Notes: generated by a model not told the origin, from the sequence alone. A stretch of 64,000 nt of DNA from Naumannella halotolerans (GCF_004364645.1 NZ_SOAW01000004.1:43063-107062); one strand, 5' to 3'; positions 24,480 to 34,328 are shown, numbered from the stretch's first letter. Made by a program: numbers and translations.

Positions 24480-25739
24480 CCCGAGGATCACCAGCGCCAC
24501 CGCGGCGAGGATGCCCAACACCAGCAGCACGATCTTGATCTTGCTCCAAGGACGCTCACCGACCACCTTGCCGGTGACCCCGTTCATGTAGACCTGGAAC
24601 GGTTGCCCGCCGTAGGTCACCGTCAGCAGCCAGACCGGCAGCAGCAACTGGGCGAACAGCAGACGATCGATCCGCTGCTGTTTGGAATCGATCCGCTGCC
24701 GATCACCGCCGATGTCGGACCGGATCCGCTGATCGACACCGTTGTCGATCTTGGTGCGTATCTGTGCGTCGAAGACCTGCTGGGCATCGAGATCGTAGGT
24801 ACGACTGAGGTGCCCGGCCACGTAGTGCGGTGCGTACCTGGTGATCTTCTCCCGGGGCCAGGGGGCGAGCGCGTCGATCTTGCGGTCGTCCAGGCCGGTG
24901 TTGGCCAGCGCGTCCAGGTCGCGGAACTCGACCCGTACCTGGCCGTGGACCGGATACCAGCGGGTATGGGTCTCCTGGCGTTCGCGATCACCGTCCTTGA
25001 CCGTCACCTGGTAGTCCTCTCCACGCTGCCCCCGGTAGTCGGCGCCGGCGTCGGCGTCGTAGTCGAAGTAGGACAGGTAGACGCTGCTGAAGGCCCCCAG
25101 CGTCCGATACTGCTTGAACTCCTTGGGCGCGAACCGGCGACTGGCGATCCACTGTTCGATCGCATCCCGGGCATGGCGCTCGTCCAGCGCGAACGGCAGC
25201 ACCCCGTCGATCGGCAACCGGGTGGGGGCCTGCTGCAGATCATCGCGCTGGATCGGGGTGGCGCAGTAGGGACATCGGGTCGCACTCAGACTGCCGGTGA
25301 ACGCGGTGGTGCCCCCGCATGCCTGGCAGGTCACCTCCTTGTCCAGCGCCGCCTGCCCGTCCGGTCGGAGCAGTGCCGCCATGGCCGACTGCAGCGGATG
25401 TTTGGTCACGTCGGTCGATTCGACCTCACCGAGGTCTGCCGGCAGACCACAACTGGAGCACTGCAGGCCGGCCCGCCGCGGTTCCCACACCAACATGCCG
25501 CCGCAGGAGCGACAGGGATAGGTACGGGTGTCCTCGGTGGCGTGCAGCGCTGCCGGATCGGCCATCGCCGGCGGCGACGGCATCGGCTCGGGCGACGGCA
25601 TCGGCCCAGGCGAGGGGTAGGGCAGTGGTGGTGGTGGCGGGGGCGCTCCCCCCGGGGTCGCTCCGCCGACCGGACGGGCTTGTCCCTCCTCCGGTCCCCC
25701 GGGGAGATTCCCCGGTCCCCCCGGGAACTGGGCGCTCAT
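24459..25739 (-). CDS. Zinc-ribbon protein with C-terminal membrane anchor, partner of the SPFH protein
   Basis: The 426-residue product starts with a Pro/Gly-rich stretch of about 60 residues, then two zinc ribbons: CRSCGGMLVWEPRRAGLQCSSCG is one, with a second CxxC pair in VTCQACGG and RCPYC. A large mixed domain (about 170-370) follows and a single membrane helix lies at the C-terminus (IKIVLLVLGILAAVALVILGL). The ATG overlaps the stop of the SPFH gene by 4 bp, so the two are co-translated. In Bacillus, SPFH YdjI and the zinc-ribbon membrane protein YdjG are encoded together and recruit PspA to stressed membranes; a similar role here is an analogy. The 3' end overlaps the convergent lipid kinase gene by 21 bp. 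Confidence 0.72.
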   Translation of the reverse strand: MSAQFPGGPGNLPGGPEEGQARPVGGATPGGAPPPPPPLPYPSPGPMPSPEPMPSPPAMADPAALHATEDTRTYPCRSCGGMLVWEPRRAGLQCSSCGLPADLGEVESTDVTKHPLQSAMAALLRPDGQAALDKEVTCQACGGTTAFTGSLSATRCPYCATPIQRDDLQQAPTRLPIDGVLPFALDERHARDAIEQWIASRRFAPKEFKQYRTLGAFSSVYLSYFDYDADAGADYRGQRGEDYQVTVKDGDRERQETHTRWYPVHGQVRVEFRDLDALANTGLDDRKIDALAPWPREKITRYAPHYVAGHLSRTYDLDAQQVFDAQIRTKIDNGVDQRIRSDIGGDRQRIDSKQQRIDRLLFAQLLLPVWLLTVTYGGQPFQVYMNGVTGKVVGERPWSKIKIVLLVLGILAAVALVILGLRLFGG

Positions 25740-26875
25740 GCCGGTGCCGGTGGGGCCGGCGCCGCGGGGGGTGGCGGTGGTGGTGGAGCCGCCGGTGCGA
25801 ACAGAGCGGACAGAGCGGGTACCTGACCGGCGGCGGTCCAACCGGGCATCCCGTCGGCCCAGACCAGCGTGTCCCGAGTCAGCTGGCCCTGCTGCACCGC
25901 GACCTGCAACTGAGCGACCTGGAACGGTCCGGTGGTCTGTCCGTTGACGGCGATGTGGAACGCCGGCTGGGCGGGAAGCGGCGGCGGTGCCGCGGCTCCG
26001 GCATAGGCATTGCCCATCTGCTGGCCCATGCCGAGCCCCATCCCGGCAGCGATCATCCCCCCGGCCAGGCCACCGGGTTGTCCGGCGGCGGTGGTCATCG
26101 CATCTGCGGCCTTCGCCTGTTGGTACCGATTCATATCGCCCAGGTTGTCGACCCAGCCCGCCTCCTCCACACCACGAGCGACCCCGCGGGTCATCGCCAG
26201 GGTGATCTCCTCCGGCAGCGAGATGTTCATGGTCACCGAGTCGATCGCCAACCCGAACTCGTCGTCGACCCGCTCGGCGACGAAGTCGCGGAGTTTGTCA
26301 CTCAACTCGACCTGTCGCCCCTGCAGATCGATCACCCCGAGTTTGGTCTCCATCACCATGTCGGAGAAGGCCAGCGTGATCACCCGCCGGAGCAGTTCGG
26401 CGATCTCCTCCGAGCCCACCTCCGAATCGGTCCCGATCACCTCCCGGAGGAAGATCGGCGGCTCGGCGACCCGAACGACACACAGCCCGTTCGCCCGTAC
26501 CTGCACCATCGTGAAGTCGGGGTCCCGGACCGTCACCGGGTTCGCCGTCCCCCATCGCAGGTCGGTCACCGGGCGGGTGTTGATGAAGTAGACCTCACTG
26601 CGAAACGGCGAGTTGAAGCCGTGTTTCCAGTTCTGCAGGGTCGACATGATCGGCAGGTTGGCGGTGGTCAGTTCGTACCGACCGGGACCGAAGGTGTCGG
26701 CCATCTGCCCTTCATGCACCATGATCGCCTGCTGCCCCTCACGGACGATCAGCTGGGCGCCGTTCTTGATCTCGTTCTGGTAGCGCGGGAAGCGCCAGGC
26801 CAAGGTGGTCCGCGAGTCATCGAGCCATTCGATGATGTCGACCAGCTCGCCACGCAATTTGTCCATCAGGCCCAT
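25736..26875 (-). CDS. SPFH-domain (flotillin/YdjI-like) protein with C-terminal GYF_2 domain
   Basis: The 379-residue protein opens with an SPFH core (residues about 20-220), recognisable by REGQQAIMVHEGQMADTFGPGRYELTTANLP and the ring-forming helix around ISLPEEITLAMTRGVARGVEEAG. An Ala/Gly/Met-rich segment follows (about 235-300). The C-terminal domain AVNGQTTGPFQVAQLQVAVQQGQLTRDTLVWADGMPGW is a GYF_2 module that usually binds proline-rich partners. The zinc-ribbon protein encoded directly downstream begins with just such a Pro-rich stretch. Together they probably form a membrane-stress scaffold; this is inference. Confidence 0.82.
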   Translation of the reverse strand: MGLMDKLRGELVDIIEWLDDSRTTLAWRFPRYQNEIKNGAQLIVREGQQAIMVHEGQMADTFGPGRYELTTANLPIMSTLQNWKHGFNSPFRSEVYFINTRPVTDLRWGTANPVTVRDPDFTMVQVRANGLCVVRVAEPPIFLREVIGTDSEVGSEEIAELLRRVITLAFSDMVMETKLGVIDLQGRQVELSDKLRDFVAERVDDEFGLAIDSVTMNISLPEEITLAMTRGVARGVEEAGWVDNLGDMNRYQQAKAADAMTTAAGQPGGLAGGMIAAGMGLGMGQQMGNAYAGAAAPPPLPAQPAFHIAVNGQTTGPFQVAQLQVAVQQGQLTRDTLVWADGMPGWTAAGQVPALSALFAPAAPPPPPPPAAPAPPAPA

Positions 26876-27040
26876 GCGAACCCCCCGAGTCCGTGGTGCC
26901 CAGAGCTGGGCGACCTGCTGGAAGCATAAGCCTGCAAGGGGGCAGCGTCGATGGGTCGGTCGGTCGAGGATGTGTCCGGGATCGCGCCGGTGGCGGCCGC
27001 GGTGAGCGATCGTGCCGGGCAGGCACGGATTCGCGGGGGC

Positions 27041-27952
27041 TCATCCCTGCAGCGAACGCAGCCATTCGTGTGCGGCGGCATGATCATCATCGCTCGCACC
27101 GCGCGCGATCTCGGTGCGCCGGCCGTCGGCGCGCGGGTAGGAACCGAGGAAGACCACTCGCTGGCAGACGCGGTGCAGTCCGAGCAGCGCCTCGGCCACC
27201 CGCGGATCCTGCAGGTGCCCGTCGGCATCGATCGAGAAGCAGTACTCACCGAGAGACTTCTTGGTCGGCCGCGACTCCAGCCGGGACAGGTTCACCCCGC
27301 GGGAGGCGAACTGTTCCAGGATCTCCAGCAGACCGCCCGGCCGGTCGGTGTACATGTAGGCGACCAGGGTGGTCTTGTCCGCCCCGGTCGGTGGCGGTAC
27401 GGCGGCCGGCCGGCCGACCAGGACGAATCGGGTGACCGCATCGGGATTGTCCGCGACGCCCTCGGCGAGGGCGCTCAACCCGAGCCGTTCGGCGGCGATC
27501 GGCGCACAGATGGCGGCATCGAATCCGGAGCCGGGATCGGCCACGGTGACTGCCGCGGCGGCGGTCGACCCGCCCTCGGTGACCTCGGCATGGGGCAGGT
27601 TCGCGATCAACCACTCGCGGGTCTGGGCGTAGGCGTGGGGATGGGTCAGCAACCGGCGTACCTGCGCGGCGGCGGTTCCCGGACGGACGTAGACGCCGAA
27701 GCGCACCGGCAGCATCACCTCGGCGGTGATCCGCAGACCGTTGCCCCGGGCGAGGGTGTCCAAGGTGGCCGAGACCCCTCCCTCGACGGAGTTCTCGATC
27801 GGCACCAGCGCGGCATCGACCACACCGCTGCGGGCGGCCTCCAGGGTTTCGGGAACGGTGGCGAACGGCCGGTACTCGGAGTCGATGCCGAGGTTGATCA
27901 GTGCCTGATGGGTGAAGGTCCCCTCGGGACCGAGATAGCCGGTGGTTGCCAC
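27041..27952 (-). CDS. pheA: Prephenate dehydratase
   Basis: The 303-residue enzyme converts prephenate to phenylpyruvate in phenylalanine synthesis. The catalytic domain starts at TTGYLGPEGTFTHQALINLG and contains VPIENSVEGGVSATLD near residue 55. The C-terminal ACT domain carries the phenylalanine-binding ESRP motif (LSRLESRPTKKSLGEY), so feedback inhibition by phenylalanine is expected. No chorismate mutase domain is attached. GTG 27952 has TAGGCT on the minus strand (27964-27959) six bases upstream, suggesting a leaderless mRNA. Confidence 0.95.
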   Translation of the reverse strand: MATTGYLGPEGTFTHQALINLGIDSEYRPFATVPETLEAARSGVVDAALVPIENSVEGGVSATLDTLARGNGLRITAEVMLPVRFGVYVRPGTAAAQVRRLLTHPHAYAQTREWLIANLPHAEVTEGGSTAAAAVTVADPGSGFDAAICAPIAAERLGLSALAEGVADNPDAVTRFVLVGRPAAVPPPTGADKTTLVAYMYTDRPGGLLEILEQFASRGVNLSRLESRPTKKSLGEYCFSIDADGHLQDPRVAEALLGLHRVCQRVVFLGSYPRADGRRTEIARGASDDDHAAAHEWLRSLQG

Positions 27953-28004
27953 GTCTGCAGCCTAACGACTTCCCCCAGCCCGGCTGCGAAAGCGAACCGG
28001 CGTC

Positions 28005-29000
28005 TCAGACGGTGGTGGCCAGTGACTCCGCCAGGGCCGCTTCGACCTCCGGCAGCGACACCGGCGGCGGCCCGTCGGCGGGCACGCCGATCACCGACAC
28101 CCAGGCGGTACGGGTGCCGTCGGGCCACACCTCGGCCTGCACCCGGTAGCTGAAGATGTAATCGCCCTCGAGCCGCTCGGCCCGCTCCAGCTCGGCCCGG
28201 GCATCGAACTCGGCCATTACCGAACCCGAGCGCACGCCCGGGGACAGCACCGGTTCGGACAGGCTCGGGTCGGCCGCGGACAGGTCTGCCAGCTTCGCGC
28301 CCAGCGTCTCCCGTAGGCCGAGTGCCAGTTCCTCGGAGGTGTCTCCCGGGACCGCGGGATCGACCAGGCCGATGTAGTACTGGGCGGTCCAGTCCGGGGC
28401 CTCGTCGGCGGGAAGGTTGCCGATCGCGGCGGCCTCGAAGACCCCCTCATAGGCGATCGGCCTGGGGTCGGTGCGGTCGTAGGCCACGAAGGGGGTCGCT
28501 GGCACTTCGGCACCCCACAGACCGCGGACCGAGACCGCCGAGTAGTCGACGGTGATCAGCGGCGCCTCGATCTGCGGCTCCCCCGGCTCGGCCGGAGCCA
28601 GTGCCGCCGGTGGGGTCGCGCGGATCTCCTGCACACCCCGCCAGGTGAGGGCGGCGAGCACGCAGCCGATGCCGACCAGCAGGGCCGCGGTGATGCCGAT
28701 CGCGGTCCGGGTACGTCGCCCGAGCAGCGGATTCGGCCGTACCGAGTGGGCGGCCTCACCGGGCGGCCCGGACTCCTCGGAGTTGCTCAGCCAGTCGGTC
28801 CAGGCCTGACCGTCCCACCAGCGGTAGGCACCGACCAGACCGCGTGGGTCGTGGTACCAGCCCGGTTCGGAGACCACGACCGGGGCCGGTTGGTCGGTCG
28901 GAGGCGGCGCAGAGGCGACGGCCGTACCCGCTGCCGGCCCGCCACTGCCGCCGACCGACGGCGGAGCATCCTCCGGTGGCGGCTGGCGCTGGTCGGGCAC
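28005..29000 (-). CDS. DUF2510 membrane-anchored protein with extracellular domain
   Basis: The 331-residue product has a Pro/Ala-rich start and then a DUF2510 module, PGWYHDPRGLVGAYRWWDGQAWTDW, near residues 46-70. One membrane helix follows (around AIGITAALLVGIGCVLAALTW), and a roughly 200-residue extracytoplasmic domain of unknown fold. DUF2510 is common in actinobacterial envelope proteins but has no proven function. The GTG start is 9 bp after AGGAG and directly follows the stop of the GT-C gene, so the two form an operon. Confidence 0.7.
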   Translation of the reverse strand: MPDQRQPPPEDAPPSVGGSGGPAAGTAVASAPPPTDQPAPVVVSEPGWYHDPRGLVGAYRWWDGQAWTDWLSNSEESGPPGEAAHSVRPNPLLGRRTRTAIGITAALLVGIGCVLAALTWRGVQEIRATPPAALAPAEPGEPQIEAPLITVDYSAVSVRGLWGAEVPATPFVAYDRTDPRPIAYEGVFEAAAIGNLPADEAPDWTAQYYIGLVDPAVPGDTSEELALGLRETLGAKLADLSAADPSLSEPVLSPGVRSGSVMAEFDARAELERAERLEGDYIFSYRVQAEVWPDGTRTAWVSVIGVPADGPPPVSLPEVEAALAESLATTV

Positions 29001-29003
29001 GGA

Positions 29004-30686
29004 TCATGACTCCTGTCGAGGCGGTGCTGGGCCCACGGTAGACGGTGCTGCGGTCACCAGCGGCAACCGGGCCGGGGTCGCGTCCTCCACCCGGGAGCCG
29101 GTGAGCGTCCCGTTGCGGCGGCCGGTCCAGTACCACCACAGCAGCACCCAGACCACGATCAGCATCATCACCGTGGTGCTGCCGGCCTGCCGGATCCGGC
29201 GGATGACCTCCTCCATCAACTCGCTCTGGCCGACGGTCCGTCCGGGGTTGAACGCCAGGTTCAGGGCGAGGCCGCGGACCAGCAGGATCAGGTCGAGCCG
29301 GGTGGCGCCGTAGAGCGCCAACGGCAACCAGGCCGCGAGGTCGTACCAGGGCAGGGAGTAGGGCGCGGTGATCATCCAGGCGACCGTGAGCACCACCGCG
29401 GTACGGATGGCGATGCTGAGCGGGTCCCGGCGGGGATCGGCGTCGCCGGACAGCCCGAGCAGTCGTCGGTGCGGCAGCGCCCGGGACAGCGCCCAGGCGA
29501 TCACGATCATCCCGACCCAGCCGAGCACCGAGACCATCACCGAGGCCGACTCTGCCTCCATGAACGTACCCATCAGCGCGTGGATGCCGAACAGCCAGCT
29601 CGCCTCGGACAGGTAGCCGCTGTTCCGGGCGGCCTGACTCAGCGCCTCGGGTTCGAGGATGAAATAGGCGATCGAGGACGGGATGCCGGCGCCGATGATC
29701 GCCCGGGCCATCGCCGGCAGATCCCGACGGTAGGCCCAGACCATGGCGATCCCGTACAGGCCGAGAGTGGCCTTCACCGAGCAGCCGATTCCGATCAGCA
29801 ACCCGGCGATGAAGGGATGGCGGCGCAGGAAGTAGAAGGAGGCAATACCGAAGGCGACCGCGATCGCCTCGTTGTGGGCACTGACCACGACCGCCCAGAC
29901 CAGCACCGGGTTCAGGATCGAAAGCCAGATCACCCGGGCCTGCAATTGCCGGTCACCACGAGCCAGGCCGATGGTCAGGGTGCAGGCGATGATCATGAAG
30001 GACATGCAGACCAGCTGCAGCCAGAAGACGACATCGTGCACGGTGTCCCCGCCGAGCCGGTTGGCGCCGATCTGGATCCAGTTGAGGATCGGCCCGTAGA
30101 CGCTCGGGGTGTCCTGCCAGGGGCCCTCGGTCCAACGCAGGATCGGGTCGTACTGGGTACGGAAGAGTCCACCCGGGGTGATCGCATAGGGACTCATCCC
30201 GAGTACGGCGATCCGGCCGTAGGCCGAATACATCAACACATCGGCCGAGGTCAGCGGCGGTACGGTGATGGTCAGGGCACAGATGGCGACACCGAGGAAG
30301 AAGCAGCGACGCAGCCGCGGCAGCCAGCCCGCCGCCAACGCCCGAAGACCGATCCACATGCCACCGGCGCCGAGGATGATCGCCAGCCCGGTGGCGGCGG
30401 TGACCACCCACTCGTTGCGCAGTGCCGACGGTCCGTCGATGTTCCACGGCGGGAGCAGACTGCCGTTGCGCGGCCCGAGATCGAGGGTGACGATGGAGGG
30501 ACCGAGGAAGCCGATCGCCAGATAGAGCAGCGCAGTCAGCAGCACCAGCAGGATCGCCACCCGTCCGCTGCGGTGCCACTCGGTCGCCGGCAGGCTGTCG
30601 GGGGCGGTGAACCAGTCCAGCCGTGCCAGCGCGGGGGCCGGTTCACGCGAGACGGGCGCAGGCAGCAGCGGCCGCGGATGGACCAC
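29004..30686 (-). CDS. GT-C family polyprenol-phosphate-dependent mannosyltransferase (MptB-like)
   Basis: The 560-residue protein has about 13 membrane helices. The first extracytoplasmic loop contains the acidic GT-C catalytic signature in PPLTSADVLMYSAYGRIAVLGMSPY, and PSVYGPILNWIQ follows. These features match MptA/MptB-type alpha-1,6-mannosyltransferases that extend lipomannan cores from polyprenol-phosphomannose in Corynebacteriales. In this organism the acceptor could be a lipoglycan; donor and acceptor are not certain. GTG 30686 has a GTGAGG ribosome-binding site. The downstream DUF2510 gene is co-transcribed. Confidence 0.75.
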   Translation of the reverse strand: MVHPRPLLPAPVSREPAPALARLDWFTAPDSLPATEWHRSGRVAILLVLLTALLYLAIGFLGPSIVTLDLGPRNGSLLPPWNIDGPSALRNEWVVTAATGLAIILGAGGMWIGLRALAAGWLPRLRRCFFLGVAICALTITVPPLTSADVLMYSAYGRIAVLGMSPYAITPGGLFRTQYDPILRWTEGPWQDTPSVYGPILNWIQIGANRLGGDTVHDVVFWLQLVCMSFMIIACTLTIGLARGDRQLQARVIWLSILNPVLVWAVVVSAHNEAIAVAFGIASFYFLRRHPFIAGLLIGIGCSVKATLGLYGIAMVWAYRRDLPAMARAIIGAGIPSSIAYFILEPEALSQAARNSGYLSEASWLFGIHALMGTFMEAESASVMVSVLGWVGMIVIAWALSRALPHRRLLGLSGDADPRRDPLSIAIRTAVVLTVAWMITAPYSLPWYDLAAWLPLALYGATRLDLILLVRGLALNLAFNPGRTVGQSELMEEVIRRIRQAGSTTVMMLIVVWVLLWWYWTGRRNGTLTGSRVEDATPARLPLVTAAPSTVGPAPPRQES

Positions 30687-30941
30687 GTCCTCACCCCTCT
30701 CACCGGCCGACAGGACTCCGAAAGGCTAGTCGAGGCAGCGGACTCGTGCCGCATCGACCGGGCCGCGGGCCGATGGTCACCGGTGATGGTGGTCGGCGGG
30801 CCGACGGTGAGACCGGGGTGGCGCACCAACGGGGTGCGGCCGGGGCCGGCCGGACCTCTGGGCGCCCCAGAGCCGCGCAGCTCGCCGTACCCATTCGGTA
30901 CGCAGCCCCAGAATCCACGCCGATCCCGCTAGGGTCAGCCC

Positions 30942-32150
30942 ATGGGAAAAGGTGTGCGAACCGAGACGGGCAAGCTGCGGACCGTGATGCTCCACCGGCC
31001 CGGTGACGAACTGCGCCGGCTGACCCCGCGGAACAACGACACCTTGTTGTTCGACGGTCTGCCGTGGGTGGACCGGGCCCAGGAGGAGCACGACGGGTTC
31101 GCACAGGTGCTGCGGGACCGGGGCGTCGAGGTCCTCTATCTGACCCAGTTGCTCGGGGAGACCCTGAACGACGGTCTTGCGCGTTCGCGGGCGATCGATC
31201 TGACCCTGACCGACAAGCGGCTGGGCGACCAGCTGCGGGCGGTGCTCCGCGACCACCTCGGCGAGCTGCATCCGGACGAGCTGACCACTGTGCTGACCGC
31301 GGGGCTGCGCAATGACGAGTTCCCGACCCGGACCCTGGTGACCTCGTTGCTGGCCGAGGACGACTTCATCATCGACCCGCTGCCGAACCTGTTGTTCACC
31401 AGGGATTCCTCGGTCTGGATCGGTGACGACCCGGCAGTCACCTCGCTGGCCATGCCCGCCCGCTCGCGGGAAACGCAGCTGACCGAACTGATCTACGACC
31501 ATCACCCTCGCTTCGCCGACAACACCCCCATCTACGGTTGGGACCGCGAGCATGTGGAGGGCGGTGACGTACTCGCCCTCGCCGACGGCGTGTTGGCGAT
31601 CGGCGTCGGGGAACGTACCACCCCGGCCGGTGCGGAAAGGCTGGCCCGGACGGTCCTGGAGGCCGGTCTCGCCCACACCGTGCTGGCCGTACCCATCGAT
31701 CAGCAGCGCGCGACCATGCACCTGGACACCGTGTGCACCATGGTCGATGTCGACGCGGTCGTCATGTATCCCAACATCGCCCATCGACTGTCCGCGGTGA
31801 AGGTCACCGCCGGACCGCATTCCGACCATGGCGACGACCTCTCGGTCGGCGAGTTGCGCCCGTTCCTGGAGGTGGCCGCCGAGGCCATGGGGATCGACCA
31901 GCTACGGGTGATCGACACCGGCCTGGACCCCGTCACCGCCGAACGCGAGCAGTGGGACGACGGCAACAACACCTTGGCCGTGGAGCCTCGGGTGGCGATC
32001 GCCTATGAACGCAACACCGAGACCAATGCCCGGTTGGAGGCCGCCGGGATCGAGGTGATCCCGATCGCCGGTTCCGAACTTGGCTCCGGTCGAGGGGGTC
32101 CGCGGTGCATGTCCTGCCCGGTGGAACGCGAGCCGCTGCCCCCGAGCTGA
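30942..32150 (+). CDS. arcA: Arginine deiminase
   Basis: The 402-residue enzyme hydrolyses L-arginine to citrulline and ammonia in the cytosol, the first step of the ADI pathway for energy and acid tolerance. Conserved blocks are [24 protein letters not shown], the [11 protein letters not shown] segment with the catalytic histidine, and the C-terminal [10 protein letters not shown] with the nucleophilic cysteine before the proline. No ornithine carbamoyltransferase or carbamate kinase gene is nearby, so the pathway genes are split or absent. TAGGGT at 30930-30935, six bases before the ATG, points to a leaderless transcript. Confidence 0.95.
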   Translation: MGKGVRTETGKLRTVMLHRPGDELRRLTPRNNDTLLFDGLPWVDRAQEEHDGFAQVLRDRGVEVLYLTQLLGETLNDGLARSRAIDLTLTDKRLGDQLRAVLRDHLGELHPDELTTVLTAGLRNDEFPTRTLVTSLLAEDDFIIDPLPNLLFTRDSSVWIGDDPAVTSLAMPARSRETQLTELIYDHHPRFADNTPIYGWDREHVEGGDVLALADGVLAIGVGERTTPAGAERLARTVLEAGLAHTVLAVPIDQQRATMHLDTVCTMVDVDAVVMYPNIAHRLSAVKVTAGPHSDHGDDLSVGELRPFLEVAAEAMGIDQLRVIDTGLDPVTAEREQWDDGNNTLAVEPRVAIAYERNTETNARLEAAGIEVIPIAGSELGSGRGGPRCMSCPVEREPLPPS

Positions 32151-32249
32151 GGCCCGCGCCACGCATCGACCTCCGGACATGGTTGAGCCGTCAAACGCTA
32201 CCCTGTCTGCGACTGCGCAATCCGGCGCCGGAAGGAAGGGACCTGCACC

Positions 32250-32969
32250 ATGTCTGGGCTGACCCTCGAGCTGATCGTGAACGACGGCGCCCTGTGGGGC
32301 ATGCTCGCTCAGCTACGCCTGAACCAGCAGCTCGATGCCGTGCTCGGGTCCGACCGTTCCTTCGACGTCGATCTGGGCAACTCCTCGCTCACCCTCGGCG
32401 GCGGCGCCCAGCAGGTCAGCGCCGTACCGCACCTGATCGCCTCGGTCGCCCCGGGACCGCAGACCGTGCGCTGGGGGTGGGCCCTGGCCGAACTCGGCAA
32501 CCTGCCCGCGACCGGCCTGTCCGGGCGACTGCGCGACTTCGGCCGGGCGCAACAGGTGCCGGCTCTGGGCAGCGACGAGGTTCCCTTCAGCGCGTTCGGC
32601 CCGGCACCGGAGGGTGTCGAGGAGGTCGACTGGGTGGCCGAGCAGGTCGGGATCCTCGCCTGTCAGGTGATCGGCGAGGTGCCGTGGTTCGTCGTACCGG
32701 CCGGTGACACCCGGGTGGTTCTGCTGCTGCAGGACGGGCCGGCCCTGCCCGCGCCGGAACTCGCCCAGGTGATGACCGTGCTGCCCGATGCCCTGATGGC
32801 CGGCCGCCTCATCGACCCGCCGAGGGCCCTGCAGCATCTGCTGGGACGGGTCCCGAACTGGCATGCCGAGTGGGGTCCGGCTGGGGTACGGATCTCCGAC
32901 CCGACCGGCAACATCGACGTTCACCTGAACCAGGACGGCCAGGTCACCGAGATCCAGACCAACATCTGA
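32250..32969 (+). CDS. Uncharacterised protein, possibly DUF6882-like
   Basis: The 239-residue product has no signal peptide, membrane helix or catalytic signature. The segment VRWGWALAELGNLPATGLSGRLRDFGR and the later LACQVIGEVPWFVVP resemble, from memory, actinobacterial DUF6882-type proteins, whose role is unknown; this match is tentative. The ATG follows the ribosome-binding site AAGGAAGGG at a spacing of about 9 bp. It lies 99 bp downstream of arcA on the same strand and could be co-transcribed with it. A hairpin follows the stop. Confidence 0.65.
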   Translation: MSGLTLELIVNDGALWGMLAQLRLNQQLDAVLGSDRSFDVDLGNSSLTLGGGAQQVSAVPHLIASVAPGPQTVRWGWALAELGNLPATGLSGRLRDFGRAQQVPALGSDEVPFSAFGPAPEGVEEVDWVAEQVGILACQVIGEVPWFVVPAGDTRVVLLLQDGPALPAPELAQVMTVLPDALMAGRLIDPPRALQHLLGRVPNWHAEWGPAGVRISDPTGNIDVHLNQDGQVTEIQTNI

Positions 32970-32989
32970 GCGGACCGACGACGGTCCGC
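32970..32989 (+). terminator. Hairpin after the 32250 gene
   Basis: GCGGACC (32970-32976) pairs with GGTCCGC (32983-32989) around a 6-nt loop just after the stop codon. A related shorter hairpin with the same loop core, GACC-GACGAC-GGTC, sits at 33067-33080 before the convergent rhodanese gene, so each side may have its own terminator. Confidence 0.6.
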
Positions 32990-33080
32990 GAGACCGAACG
33001 GTGACGCCCTCGCGGCCGAGCAGGGCCACCAGTGAACTAGCCCGCCAACCGAGCCGAGCGGTGTCCGACCGACGACGGTC

Positions 33081-33392
33081 TCAGCCGCTGACCACCGGCT
33101 TGCCCTGGGCGGCCCATTCGAGGATTCCCCCGTCGAGGTTGACCGCTTCCTTGCCCGAATGGTTCAGGAAGGCGGTCGCCTGCGCCGACCGTCCACCGGA
33201 CCGGCACATCGCGACCACCTGCGGCCCCACCTCGCCGACCCGTTCGGTCAACTGGTCCAGCGGGATGTGGGTCGCGCCCTCGACATGCGCCTCGTCCCAT
33301 TCGGCCTGGGTACGTACGTCCAGCAGCTGATAACCCTCGGCCACCAGCGCCTCGGCACCGTTCGGGTCGGTCGTCGGCAATTCCTCGCCCAT
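33081..33392 (-). CDS. Single-domain rhodanese (sulfurtransferase-like)
   Basis: The 103-residue protein is one rhodanese domain: YQLLDVRTQAEWDEAHVEGATHIPL and the active-site loop CRSGGRSAQAT with the persulfide-forming cysteine. Such stand-alone domains carry sulfane sulfur in the cytosol. The frame opens at 33446, but ATG 33392 starts at the conserved domain edge and has AAGGA 13 bp upstream. Fpg/Nei lies upstream on the same strand, 72 bp away, so co-transcription is possible. Confidence 0.88.
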   Translation of the reverse strand: MGEELPTTDPNGAEALVAEGYQLLDVRTQAEWDEAHVEGATHIPLDQLTERVGEVGPQVVAMCRSGGRSAQATAFLNHSGKEAVNLDGGILEWAAQGKPVVSG

Positions 33393-33464
33393 CGTCACCT
33401 GTTCCTTCGTTCCTCGATGCCCAGCGGGCACGTGTCCCTGCATCACCGGGCTGCTTCGTCCCGG

Positions 33465-34328
33465 CTACTTCAGTAGCCTGCTGAGTCTGCGGTCGGCCAG
33501 CGGTTTGCCACCGGTCTGACAGGTCGGACAGTACTGCAGGGAGGAATCGGCGAAGCTGACCTCGGCGATGGTGTCCCCGCAGACCGCGCACTTCTGACCG
33601 GTACGACCGTGCACCCGCAGCCCGGACTTCTTCTCGCCCTTGAGGTCCTTGGCCGCCAACCCGCGGGAACGCTCGACCGCCTGCCGCAGTTCACCCTGCA
33701 GCGCCTCGTACAACCGGTCGAACTCCTCCTCGTCGAGGGAGGAAGCGGGTTTGAACGGGGACAACCGGGCGGCGTGCAGGATCTCGTCGGAGTAGGCATT
33801 GCCCACCCCGGCCAGTTGTCTTTGGTCGCGCAGGATCCCCTTCAGCTGCGCCCGGCCGGCCGCGGCCAACAACTGCCGTAGCACCTGCGGGCTGAAGTCG
33901 TCGGCAAGCGGGTCCGGTCCGAGGGAGGCGATCTGCGGGACCTGGGCGGGGTCGGTGACGACGTGGATCGCGAGCTTGCGTTGCGTACCGGCCTCGGTGA
34001 GGGTGAAACCGGAACCGTCGTCCAGCCGCACCCGGGCAGCCGTCGGACCACGTCCCGGTTTGAGCGGGGTGGTCGGCAGGTCGTCGGACCAGCGCAGCCA
34101 TCCGGCCCGGGCCAGATGGAACACCAGGTGGACCCCTTGGGCGTCGAGGTCGAGGAACTTGCCGTGCCGCTGCACATCGGAGATCTCCAGCCCGGCCAGG
34201 GCATCCACCGGCGGATCGAAGGTCTTCAGGGCGCTGAACGCCGAGACCTCGACGCCGGCGATGGCGTGGCCGACGGTCTTCTCGGTGAGGAAGCTCCGCA
34301 AGGACTCCACCTCGGGAAGTTCCGGCAT
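33465..34328 (-). CDS. Fpg/Nei-family DNA glycosylase
   Basis: The 287-residue protein begins MPELPEVESL, which supplies the catalytic N-terminal proline and glutamate after methionine removal. The helix-two-turn-helix region contains KGILRDQRQLAGVGNAYSDEILH. A C-terminal zinc finger (KCAVCGDTIAE with YCPTCQTG) completes the family plan. It should excise oxidised bases and cut the abasic strand. The variant residues in the N-terminal domain suggest the actinobacterial Fpg/Nei subgroup rather than classic MutM, so substrate preference is open. Confidence 0.9.
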   Translation of the reverse strand: MPELPEVESLRSFLTEKTVGHAIAGVEVSAFSALKTFDPPVDALAGLEISDVQRHGKFLDLDAQGVHLVFHLARAGWLRWSDDLPTTPLKPGRGPTAARVRLDDGSGFTLTEAGTQRKLAIHVVTDPAQVPQIASLGPDPLADDFSPQVLRQLLAAAGRAQLKGILRDQRQLAGVGNAYSDEILHAARLSPFKPASSLDEEEFDRLYEALQGELRQAVERSRGLAAKDLKGEKKSGLRVHGRTGQKCAVCGDTIAEVSFADSSLQYCPTCQTGGKPLADRRLSRLLK

